From NCBI GenBank assembly GCA_030431055.1, contig JAUIJA010000002.1:237742-301741 (forward strand): a DNA stretch of 64,000 nucleotides. Reading direction: 5' to 3'. A program made the translations under genes and the position numbers. The DNA comes from Bacteroidia bacterium (GTDB lineage: Bacteria; Bacteroidota; Bacteroidia; Flavobacteriales; Flavobacteriaceae). Below, in pieces: positions 41,002 through 49,605 of this stretch. The stretch's first letter is position 1, and each line of letters starts with the position of its first letter. The notes under the pieces are model-generated. The model worked only from the letters and a program-made list of their open reading frames with translations, was not told the DNA's origin and ran no database searches.

Positions 41002-41894
41002 TATTTATAGCTTTTTCTAGCTTTTAAAATAGTTATAAAATGTAGCTTTAAAAGTATGTAATAACCTAGTAATTGCCAAAACATAGAAAATACTTTTGAA
41101 ACAGAATAAAACTTCGAAAAATATTTTGGTAAACCAATTACATTTCGAAAAGCTTTAAATAAACCCACAATGTAATTGTGATTTACATTTAAAACTTCGG
41201 CTAACATTTTATATTTAGCTTGCTTTACATCTTTTTGAAAATTTCTGGTAATTGTTCTGTCGTGATATATTTTTGAATTCTTAACAACAACTATTTTAAA
41301 ATCGTGATAATGAACTCTATCTGCATAATTTCTATCTTCTCCGTAATGATCAAATAGTGATTCAAAACAACCAACTTTTTCAAGTAATTTTTTTGATAAC
41401 AACCAAGCTGCAGCGTTTACAAATGGAACTTCATCAACAATTTCTGAAATTGAATTTGTTTTTCGCTTCCAATACATTTCAAAATTAGCATCTAAAGAAG
41501 TTTCATCTGGCGAAAAATGCATCGGACTTACAATTCCAAATTTTTCATTTTGCGAAGCAACTGCAACTATATTCTGAATTGTATCAGGTTCAATCCAAGT
41601 ATCTTGATTCAATAAAAAATAATAATCGAAATTTTGTTCCAAAGCCATTTGGATTCCAATATTATTGGCTTTTCCAAAACCTAAATTGGTTTCTGATTGA
41701 ACAACCTCAACAAACGGAAATTGCTTTAAAATTTCAACCGAATTATCCGTAGAAGCATTATCAATCGCAATTACAGAAACTGGCAAAACCGATTGCTGCA
41801 ACGATTGTAAACATTTATTCAACCATTTACTTCCGTTGTAGGTAACAATAATAACGACTACTTTTTGTTGCACAAGAATGAAATTATCAAACAA
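41001..41894 (-). CDS. Glycosyltransferase family 2 (rhamnosyltransferase-like)
   Basis: VVVIIVTYNGSKWLNKCLQSLQQS...VIAIDNASTDNSVEIL..FLLNQDTWIEPDTI. Confidence 0.93.
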   Translation of the reverse strand: MFDNFILVQQKVVVIIVTYNGSKWLNKCLQSLQQSVLPVSVIAIDNASTDNSVEILKQFPFVEVVQSETNLGFGKANNIGIQMALEQNFDYYFLLNQDTWIEPDTIQNIVAVASQNEKFGIVSPMHFSPDETSLDANFEMYWKRKTNSISEIVDEVPFVNAAAWLLSKKLLEKVGCFESLFDHYGEDRNYADRVHYHDFKIVVVKNSKIYHDRTITRNFQKDVKQAKYKMLAEVLNVNHNYIVGLFKAFRNVIGLPKYFSKFYSVSKVFSMFWQLLGYYILLKLHFITILKARKSYK

Positions 41895-41956
41895 AAGTAA
41901 GGATATTTCTTATGTAAGTTAGGTTTTGTTTATTTTTGTTGGGAATTATCAATCTT

Positions 41957-42811
41957 ATGAGATATTACGTAGTAATACCAGCACATAACGAAGCGCAGCA
42001 CATAGCTCTGACGTTAGAGTCGCTTGTAAATCAAACGGTTTTACCAACTAAAGTTGTTGTTGTAAACGATAATTCAACTGATGAAACCGAAAACATTGTT
42101 AATTCTTTCATCGAAAAACACAATTGGATTTCATTAATTAATAATTCTTCTGACGCGAAACATTTACCAGGAAGCAAAGTTATTTTAGTCTTTAATAAAG
42201 GTTTAGAAACTTTAGACCAAGATTATGATGTTATTGTAAAAGCTGATGCCGATTTAATTTTTCCAGAAAATTACTTTGAAACCATAATCAAACATTTTCA
42301 AGCTGATGCAAAAATTGGAATGGCTGGTGGGTTTTGTTATATTGAAAAAAACGGAAATTGGGTTTTAGAAAATTTAACCGATAAAGATCATATTCGTGGC
42401 GCATTAAAAGCTTACAGAAAAGAATGTTTTGAGCAAATTGGTGGTTTACGAACCGCTATGGGTTGGGATACAGTTGATGAATTATTATGTAAATTTTACA
42501 ATTGGAAAATTAAAACCGATGAAAGTTTACATGTAAAACACTTAAAACCAACAGGAGCAAACTACAACAAAGCTTCTCGTTACAAACAAGGCGAAGCATT
42601 TTATACTTTAGGTTACGGATTTTGGATTACTACAATTGCTTCCTTAAAATTAGCATTACGCAAGGGAAAACCATTTTTATTTATTGATTACATAAAAGGG
42701 TTTTTGAAAGCTAAATCCAATAAAAAACCACTTTTAGTAACAGAAGAACAAGTAAAGTTCATCAGAAATTACCGTTGGAAAAAAATGAAGGAGAAAATCT
42801 TTAAATTTTAA
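41957..42811 (+). CDS. Glycosyltransferase family 2
   Basis: MRYYVVIPAHNEAQHIALTLESLVNQTVLPTKVVVVNDNSTDET; ATG at 41957 preferred over 41936. Confidence 0.92.
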   Translation: MRYYVVIPAHNEAQHIALTLESLVNQTVLPTKVVVVNDNSTDETENIVNSFIEKHNWISLINNSSDAKHLPGSKVILVFNKGLETLDQDYDVIVKADADLIFPENYFETIIKHFQADAKIGMAGGFCYIEKNGNWVLENLTDKDHIRGALKAYRKECFEQIGGLRTAMGWDTVDELLCKFYNWKIKTDESLHVKHLKPTGANYNKASRYKQGEAFYTLGYGFWITTIASLKLALRKGKPFLFIDYIKGFLKAKSNKKPLLVTEEQVKFIRNYRWKKMKEKIFKF

Positions 42812-42893
42812 TTTTTCAGTTCCTTTTTAAAACTTTTTAATTTTCAAATTGACACATTAATTTAGTATTTTAGCCAATATTTAAACATCAAAA

Positions 42894-43640
42894 ATGTTTG
42901 TTACTCGAATTTTATCGCAAAGCGGAAAATACTTCATTATGCTGAAAGAGGTTTTCAATAGACCTGTAAAATGGAGTATGATGCGCCAATTAATCTTTAA
43001 AGAAATTGACGACCTAATAATCGATTCCTTAGGAATTGTTTCTTTTATTTCGTTCTTCGTTGGTGGAGTTGTTGCTATTCAAACTGCATTGAATTTAACA
43101 AATCCATTAATTCCAAAATATTTAATTGGTTTTGCCACAAGACAATCGGTAATATTAGAGTTTGCGCCTACATTTATTTCTATCATTATGGCGGGAAAAA
43201 TGGGTTCGTTTATCACTTCTAGTATCGGAACAATGCGTGTAACTGAACAAATAGACGCTTTAGAAGTAATGGGAGTTAATGCTTTAAACTATTTAGTGTT
43301 TCCAAAGCTAATTGCGCTTTTATTATATCCATTTGTAATTGGGTTAAGTATGTTCTTGGGTGTAGTTGGTGGTTATTTAGCAGCTGTTTATGGCGGATTT
43401 ACAACAAGCAACGAGTTTATTACTGGAATTCAAGATGAGTTCATTCCGTTTCACATTGCTTACGCTTTCATTAAAACTTTTGTTTTTGCTATTATTTTAG
43501 CTACAATTCCATCTTTTCACGGGTTTTACATGAAAGGTGGAGCGCTTGAAGTTGGTAAAGCAAGTACGGTTTCTTTTGTTTGGACATCGGTTGTAATAAT
43601 TTTAATGAACTATGTGTTAACCCAAATGTTATTAAGCTAA
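42894..43640 (+). CDS. ABC transporter permease, MlaE family
   Basis: GGVVAIQTALNLTNPL...APTFISIIMAGKMGSFITSSIGTMRVTEQIDALEVMG. Confidence 0.93.
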   Translation: MFVTRILSQSGKYFIMLKEVFNRPVKWSMMRQLIFKEIDDLIIDSLGIVSFISFFVGGVVAIQTALNLTNPLIPKYLIGFATRQSVILEFAPTFISIIMAGKMGSFITSSIGTMRVTEQIDALEVMGVNALNYLVFPKLIALLLYPFVIGLSMFLGVVGGYLAAVYGGFTTSNEFITGIQDEFIPFHIAYAFIKTFVFAIILATIPSFHGFYMKGGALEVGKASTVSFVWTSVVIILMNYVLTQMLLS

Positions 43641-44410
43641 TGATTGAAGTAAAAAATTTAGAAAAGATTTTTGGGGAGCAAAAAGTATTAAAAGGAATTT
43701 CTACACGTTTTGAAGCCGGAGAAACTAGCTTAGTTATTGGACAAAGTGGTTCTGGAAAAACTGTTTTTATGAAATCACTTTTAGGAATTCACACTCCAGA
43801 AGTTGGTACAATTTCTTTTGATGGACGAATTTATTCTGAAATGTCTAAAGACGAAAAACAGAGTTTACGAACAGAAATAGGAATGGTTTTTCAAGGAAGT
43901 GCTCTTTTTGACAGCATGACTGTTGAAGAGAACGTTGGTTTTCCGTTAAAAATGTTTTCAAATAAATCGCCAAAAGAGATTAAAGAACGTGTTGATTTTG
44001 TTATTGAACGCGTAAATTTAGTCGATGCACATACTAAAATGCCTTCTCAAATTTCAGGTGGAATGCAAAAACGTGTTGCAATTGCTAGAGCAATTGTAAA
44101 TAATCCTAAATATTTGTTTTGTGATGAACCAAACTCTGGTTTAGATCCAAAAACAGCAATGGTAATTGATAACCTTATTCAAGAAATTACTAAAGAATAC
44201 AACATCACGACTATTATCAATACCCATGATATGAATTCGGTAATGGAAATAGGCGAGAAAATTATCTTTTTAAAGAACGGACTTTTAGAATGGGAAGGCT
44301 CGAGTAAAGTAATCTTTAAAACCGATAATGAAGCTGTAACTGATTTTGTTTACTCTTCTGAATTGTTTAAAAGAGTACGAAAAATGTACATTGAAGATGA
44401 TATTTTGTAA
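43640..44410 (+). CDS. ABC transporter ATP-binding protein, MlaF-like
   Basis: MIEVKNLEKIFGEQKVLKGI; GQSGSGKTVFMKSLLG; ISGGMQKRVAIARAI; ATG overlaps mlaE stop (TAATG). Confidence 0.94.
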   Translation: MIEVKNLEKIFGEQKVLKGISTRFEAGETSLVIGQSGSGKTVFMKSLLGIHTPEVGTISFDGRIYSEMSKDEKQSLRTEIGMVFQGSALFDSMTVEENVGFPLKMFSNKSPKEIKERVDFVIERVNLVDAHTKMPSQISGGMQKRVAIARAIVNNPKYLFCDEPNSGLDPKTAMVIDNLIQEITKEYNITTIINTHDMNSVMEIGEKIIFLKNGLLEWEGSSKVIFKTDNEAVTDFVYSSELFKRVRKMYIEDDIL

Positions 44411-44428
44411 TATTTAATTACTAATATA

Positions 44429-45811
44429 TTATTCAAAGTCAACTTTAACTTTATCTGTTTTCAGCTTTGCTTGCAACCATTTTTTATACTTTTCAGTTTC
44501 TTCCTCTTTAGCTTTTTTACTTAAATCTTTATTCCATTTAATTAAAAAGTAAGGAATTGTATCTATTTTCTTAAAATTGGTTTGTAAAATATTGTGATAC
44601 TCTACTCCTTCAACATTTTCGTTCAAGCTTTTTATTTCATCAGAAACATCAACAAAAGACACATTTGAACCATGGCTTAATTTAGATTTCAAACTAAAAA
44701 TCTCTTTATCCTTTTCAAGCAACTGTTCTTCTTTTTTCATTAACAATTGTTGGGTTGTTAAATACGAATTTTCAATATCATTTAACCTAGAAAGTGTTTT
44801 TTCACTCTGTAAATCTTGTACACATTTTACAGAAATATTTTCAAAACCGAAGCCTTTCAATTTATTTTCAAGATGTGCTATTTCCTTTTCTTCCAAATTT
44901 TCTCCTAAAACTGCAAAACTCACTCTTTGCTCCTCAAAATCGGTTTGAATATCTAAAACACCAATTCCTTTTTCTTCTTTTAATTCTGCAAGTACTAATC
45001 CTACTTTTTGTTCAAAATCTGATTTTTTATACAACTTATAAAAGAAATATACACTTGGGATAAAAATAGCTAATGCTAAAAAGGTTAAAATTTGAGAAAT
45101 TCTTTTTTTGCGCTTTGCATCAGCATATTCTTTTAATGGGAAACGCAAAAATTTAACCACTAAATAAGTAGAAGTTGCAATAAAAATAGTGTTTATCGTA
45201 AACAAAAACATTGCACCACCAAAATACATCCATTTCCCTGTTGCTAAACCATAACCTGCTGTACATAATGGTGGCATTAATGCTGTAGCAATTGCGACAC
45301 CAGCAATTGTATTTGTAGAACGATTTCTACGACTTAAAGCAACAATTAAAGCCAAACCACCCGAAAGCGCAATTATAATATCTAAAACACTAGGAGAAGT
45401 TCTTGCTACTAATTCTGGAGTTTCATTTTGGAATAACGGAACACTAAAAAACAAAAATGACGTTGCTAAACTCAAGACAACCATTACCCCAAAATTCTTT
45501 AAAGATTTTCGAAGTAAATCGGTATCGTAAATCCCTAGAGCAAGACCCATTCCTAAAATTGGACCCATTAATGGAGAAATTAACATGGCTCCAATTACAA
45601 CAGCAGTTGAACTCGTATTCAATCCTGTTGAAGCTATCAAAATAGAAAAGACTAAAATCCATGCGTTTTGTCCACGCATATCAACACCAGCTTTAATATC
45701 ATCGATTGTTGCGTGTCTATCAGTATCGTGAAAAATATCGAAAGTTTCTTTTAAAAAAACTTTGAAATAAGAAACCGCTTCTGAAAAAGCATTTTTATTT
45801 TGATTCTCCAT
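44429..45811 (-). CDS. DUF389 (TIGR00341-type) membrane protein
   Basis: AWILVFSILIASTGLNTSSTAVVIGAMLISPLMGPILGMGLALG. Confidence 0.92.
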   Translation of the reverse strand: MENQNKNAFSEAVSYFKVFLKETFDIFHDTDRHATIDDIKAGVDMRGQNAWILVFSILIASTGLNTSSTAVVIGAMLISPLMGPILGMGLALGIYDTDLLRKSLKNFGVMVVLSLATSFLFFSVPLFQNETPELVARTSPSVLDIIIALSGGLALIVALSRRNRSTNTIAGVAIATALMPPLCTAGYGLATGKWMYFGGAMFLFTINTIFIATSTYLVVKFLRFPLKEYADAKRKKRISQILTFLALAIFIPSVYFFYKLYKKSDFEQKVGLVLAELKEEKGIGVLDIQTDFEEQRVSFAVLGENLEEKEIAHLENKLKGFGFENISVKCVQDLQSEKTLSRLNDIENSYLTTQQLLMKKEEQLLEKDKEIFSLKSKLSHGSNVSFVDVSDEIKSLNENVEGVEYHNILQTNFKKIDTIPYFLIKWNKDLSKKAKEEETEKYKKWLQAKLKTDKVKVDFE

Positions 45812-45813
45812 TT

Positions 45814-46869
45814 TTATTTCAATTTAGAAACAATTTTTTTAATTTCTTGTTCTTTACTTTTTGGGTAAATTAACAAGGTATCGTCTTTATCTACAATAAT
45901 ATAATCGTCTAATCCATCAACAACAACTAGCTTTTTACCTTCTGCTCTAATAATATTATTTGAAGCATTTTCTAATAAAACTGTTGCATTAACTACTGCG
46001 TTATTGTCCTGGTCTTTATCTAACTTTTCATGTAGCGAACCCCAAGTTCCCAAATCATTCCAATCGAAAGTAGCAGGCAACACAAAAACATTATGTGCTT
46101 TTTCTAAAATGGCATAGTCAATTGAAATATTCTCGGCTTTTTCATAGTTTTCATTTATAAACGGACGTTCATCAGCAATTTGATAAAAGTCGTAACCATC
46201 TTGAAATAAATTATTCATCACTGGTTGGAAATGTTCAAAGGCATTGGTTATACTTTTTACACTCCAAATAAAAATTCCTCCGTTCCAAAGGAAATTACCA
46301 CTATTTAAAAACGCTTTTGCCGTTTCATAATCTGGTTTTTCTCTGAATTGTTGAACCTTTTTAATTGAACTTTCATCATTTTTATCAAATTCGATATAAC
46401 CAAAACCTGTGTTTGGATACGTTGGCTGAATTCCAAGCGTCATTAAAGCATCGTGTTTTTCACAATAATCAAACGATTGTTGTACATTTTGCACAAAAGC
46501 ATTTTCATCTTCAATCCAATGATCAGAAGGTGCAACTATCATTACCGCATTTGGATTTTCCTTTTTAATTTTTAGCGAAGCATACAAAATACAAGGCGCA
46601 GTATTACGCATTGCCGGTTCTAAAACAACTTGTTCCGGTTTTATAGCTGGTAATTGTTCTAAAACTAAATCGTTATATTTTTCATTTGTTAGCACTAAAA
46701 TATTCTCAGCTGGAATGAGTTTACTTAACCTCGAAAACGTTTTTTGAAGTAAAGTAAATCCAGTTCCTAACATATCGTGAAACTGTTTTGGAAATTCAGT
46801 TGTGCTTACAGGCCAAAATCGCGAACCAACTCCGCCAGCCATTATAATTGCGTAATAATTTTTGTTCAT
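45814..46869 (-). CDS. manC: Mannose-1-phosphate guanylyltransferase
   Basis: YAIIMAGGVGSRFWPVSTTEFPKQFHDMLG; FREKPD; FDWNDLGTWGSL. Confidence 0.94.
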   Translation of the reverse strand: MNKNYYAIIMAGGVGSRFWPVSTTEFPKQFHDMLGTGFTLLQKTFSRLSKLIPAENILVLTNEKYNDLVLEQLPAIKPEQVVLEPAMRNTAPCILYASLKIKKENPNAVMIVAPSDHWIEDENAFVQNVQQSFDYCEKHDALMTLGIQPTYPNTGFGYIEFDKNDESSIKKVQQFREKPDYETAKAFLNSGNFLWNGGIFIWSVKSITNAFEHFQPVMNNLFQDGYDFYQIADERPFINENYEKAENISIDYAILEKAHNVFVLPATFDWNDLGTWGSLHEKLDKDQDNNAVVNATVLLENASNNIIRAEGKKLVVVDGLDDYIIVDKDDTLLIYPKSKEQEIKKIVSKLK

Positions 46870-46874
46870 TTTAA

Positions 46875-47477
46875 TTAATTTGGTAATAATTCTACCTCAG
46901 CATTTGGTTGAAACAAATACATTTTTCCTGATGAGAGTTCTAAACATTCATAACGTTTTACTCGAAGCGCCATTTTTTTAAACACTCTTCCGTTGTGAAT
47001 TCTAAATTTTGCTCCAACAGGTATTTCAAAGATATAATTTTTATCGCTTTGTTTTACATCGTATTCTTTTAAGGCTACACTTAAAACTGCATCGGTATCA
47101 CTGCTTGCTTTCGGATTACGGAAATGTCTTGCTAAAAGTGGCAACAGTTGGTTTGGAAAAATTTCTGGTCGAATAAACGGAACCATCAATTGTTGAAATG
47201 TATATTTCCATTCTTTTCCATGTGGCTTTATATTTCGGCCAAACTTCTCAAATGCAACTAAATGTGCAATCTCGTGTGTAAGCGTAATTAGAAATCGGTA
47301 TTTATTTAAATTAGAATTAACCGTAATTAAATGATAACCTTGGGCGTCTTTTCGATAATCACCATGACGCGTTACTCGTTCATTTACAATTTTAAGATGC
47401 ACGTGATTGGTTTTGATTAACTCAAAACAGGGTTGAACTGCGTGTTCAGGAAGATATTTTTGGAGAATAGTTATCAA
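46875..47477 (-). CDS. SprT-like zinc-binding protein
   Basis: LITLTHEIAHLVAFEKFGRNIKPHGKEWKYTFQQLM. Confidence 0.9.
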   Translation of the reverse strand: MITILQKYLPEHAVQPCFELIKTNHVHLKIVNERVTRHGDYRKDAQGYHLITVNSNLNKYRFLITLTHEIAHLVAFEKFGRNIKPHGKEWKYTFQQLMVPFIRPEIFPNQLLPLLARHFRNPKASSDTDAVLSVALKEYDVKQSDKNYIFEIPVGAKFRIHNGRVFKKMALRVKRYECLELSSGKMYLFQPNAEVELLPN

Positions 47478-47498
47478 TTAAAAATTATGAATTATGAG

Positions 47499-47855
47499 CT
47501 ATGAGTTATTCTTCTTCGAAGTTATAATAATACTTCTTAAAATCTTTAAAACTTCATTACATTGAGGATAAATAGAGTTAAACTCATCTACAGTAATATA
47601 ATTTGTTTCTTTTAACAACTCTAACCAATACATAGTTTCGTCACATTCCTTCTGAGAAATTGAAAGTTTGTGAATAAAATCAGCCTTACATTGAGCGTTA
47701 ATTGCTTCGCGAATATTTGCTCCAACAGAAGTTACAGAACGAAGAAATTGTTTACTTAAAACATATTCTTTCTTTTTATCAATTAAATTTTTATAATAAC
47801 TAACTCCTAAAACCGCTAATTCAAAACTCTTTATTTTAATTATGCTTTGACTCAT
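47499..47855 (-). CDS. Four helix bundle protein (23S rRNA intervening-sequence protein family)
   Basis: KSFELAVLGVSYYKNLIDKKKEYVLSKQFLRSVTSVGANIREAINAQCKADFIHKLSISQKECDETMYWLELLKE. Confidence 0.93.
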   Translation of the reverse strand: MSQSIIKIKSFELAVLGVSYYKNLIDKKKEYVLSKQFLRSVTSVGANIREAINAQCKADFIHKLSISQKECDETMYWLELLKETNYITVDEFNSIYPQCNEVLKILRSIIITSKKNNS

Positions 47856-47883
47856 AACTTATAATTTAAAACTCATAATTAAA

Positions 47884-48570
47884 CTACGGAGTAGTTGAAC
47901 TTACTTGCAAAACTTTGCCGTTATAATATTTATTTCCGTTTAAACTGAAATCGAAAATATAATTTGCCATTTCTTTTGCTGAAAGCGGTGCTTCATAACC
48001 TGGAAAAGCTTCTTGTAGCATTTCGGTATTAACAGCTCCTAAAGCTAAAACATTGAAAGCTATTCCTCTTTCTTTATATTCTTCAGCTAATAATTCTGAT
48101 AAGGTGATTACAGCACCTTTACTTGATGAATAAGCAGCTAAACCTGGAAATTTCATACTCCCTTGAATTCCGCCCATCGAACTTACGGTAACAACATGAC
48201 TTCCTTTATTCATAAATGGAATACAAATTCGGGTTAATTCGGCAACAGCGAATACATTTACTTTGTAAACTTGCTCAAAATCGGTAGTGGTTAACTGTTC
48301 GAAAGGTTTATTAATTAGTAATCCAGCATTATTGATTAATATATCAACTTTATTATTCCACGAATTTTCAATAAAACTTTCAACTTGATTCAAGTCTTCC
48401 GACTTTGAAATATCAAGCGATAAACAAGTAATATTTTGATGTTCAATTAGTTCTTTTTTTGTTTTACGAGAAATCGCTAAAACTTGGTGACCAGAATTTG
48501 CAAATTGCAAAGCTAACTCGAAACCAATTCCGCGAGAAGTTCCCGTAATGATTACATTTTTACTTTTCAT
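47884..48570 (-). CDS. Short-chain dehydrogenase/reductase
   Basis: NVIITGTSRGIGFELALQFANSG; INNAGLLINKPF; YSSSKGAV. Confidence 0.95.
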   Translation of the reverse strand: MKSKNVIITGTSRGIGFELALQFANSGHQVLAISRKTKKELIEHQNITCLSLDISKSEDLNQVESFIENSWNNKVDILINNAGLLINKPFEQLTTTDFEQVYKVNVFAVAELTRICIPFMNKGSHVVTVSSMGGIQGSMKFPGLAAYSSSKGAVITLSELLAEEYKERGIAFNVLALGAVNTEMLQEAFPGYEAPLSAKEMANYIFDFSLNGNKYYNGKVLQVSSTTP

Positions 48571-49534
48571 TTAGTTGGATTTCTTTAGTTGGCGCATTCA
48601 TCATTTGTTCTAAAACTGGAATCATTTTATTGATCACATTTGCCATGTGTTCTGGTTTCATTAATTCAAACTCATCATCTGGTTGGTGATAATATTGAAA
48701 ATTTTCAAAATCGAAAGTCGAAACTGTTTGAGCAGGAACATTAAACTCGGTATAAAACGGATAATTATCAGACGCTCTAAACAATTGATATTGCGTTTGC
48801 ATTGGAATATAACCAACTAATTTTTCTCCTGCAATTGCATTAATTTTATCTGCCATATTGGTTTTTCCAAATCCAGTAATGTACATCAGCATATCATCAC
48901 GTTTCATTGGCACACCAATCATTTCAAAATTAAACATGAAGTATAAATCCATTTTATCATCATGAAGTTTTTTCGCCAAATGTTTTGAACCTAACAATCC
49001 TTTTTCTTCTGCCGAAAAGAAAACAAACAACAAACTTCTTTTGTTTACTTTATTTTTCCCGAAGTATTTAATTAATTCAGTTACTGCAGTTGAACCCGAA
49101 GCATTATCATTTGCGCCATTTCCAATATCATCTCCATTAACTGCTTTAATTCTTCCGATATGATCGTAATGCGCACCAATGATGACAAATTCGTTTTTTA
49201 ATTTTGGATCATTTCCTTCTAAATAGCCAACAATATTATAGGATGGTTTATCGAAATTAGACAATGTATCGCGATAGGTTTTGAAATAAGGTTTTAGATC
49301 ATTTTGTTTCATTAAATTTTCAAGAAAAACTGCCGCTTTTTCAATTCCTGCACTTCCAGAATCTCTTCCTTCTAATTCATCAGAAGCTAAATACGATAAT
49401 GTTGCTCCAACACTTTTTGGAGTTGAAAACATAACCGATTGTGTAGTTTCTTGCGCAACAGTTTCATTTGAAACTTGTGTTGATTTACATGAAGTAATTA
49501 ATAAAGCAACCGCGATAAATTGTGTAAATTTCAT
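48560..49534 (-). CDS. M28 family peptidase (lipoprotein)
   Basis: LLITSCKS lipobox; IIGAHYDHIGRI; NGANDNASGSTAVTEL; FVFFSAEEKGLLGSKHL. Confidence 0.93.
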   Translation of the reverse strand: MKFTQFIAVALLITSCKSTQVSNETVAQETTQSVMFSTPKSVGATLSYLASDELEGRDSGSAGIEKAAVFLENLMKQNDLKPYFKTYRDTLSNFDKPSYNIVGYLEGNDPKLKNEFVIIGAHYDHIGRIKAVNGDDIGNGANDNASGSTAVTELIKYFGKNKVNKRSLLFVFFSAEEKGLLGSKHLAKKLHDDKMDLYFMFNFEMIGVPMKRDDMLMYITGFGKTNMADKINAIAGEKLVGYIPMQTQYQLFRASDNYPFYTEFNVPAQTVSTFDFENFQYYHQPDDEFELMKPEHMANVINKMIPVLEQMMNAPTKEIQLNEK

Positions 49535-49555
49535 TTTATGTGTTTTTGTAAAAAT

Positions 49556-49582
49556 AAAAAAATCCCAACAATTGTTGGGATT
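49556..49582. terminator. Intrinsic terminator downstream of pdhC
   Basis: aaaaaaatcccaacaattgttgggatt. Confidence 0.7.
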
Positions 49583-49605
49583 CTCTATATAAATATTAAC
49601 GTTTT

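Noticed and set aside
43580-43639. ORF-track N-terminal extension of the MlaF-like protein
   Set aside because: Overlaps the mlaE 3' end; the TAATG start at 43640 gives the canonical ABC N-terminus
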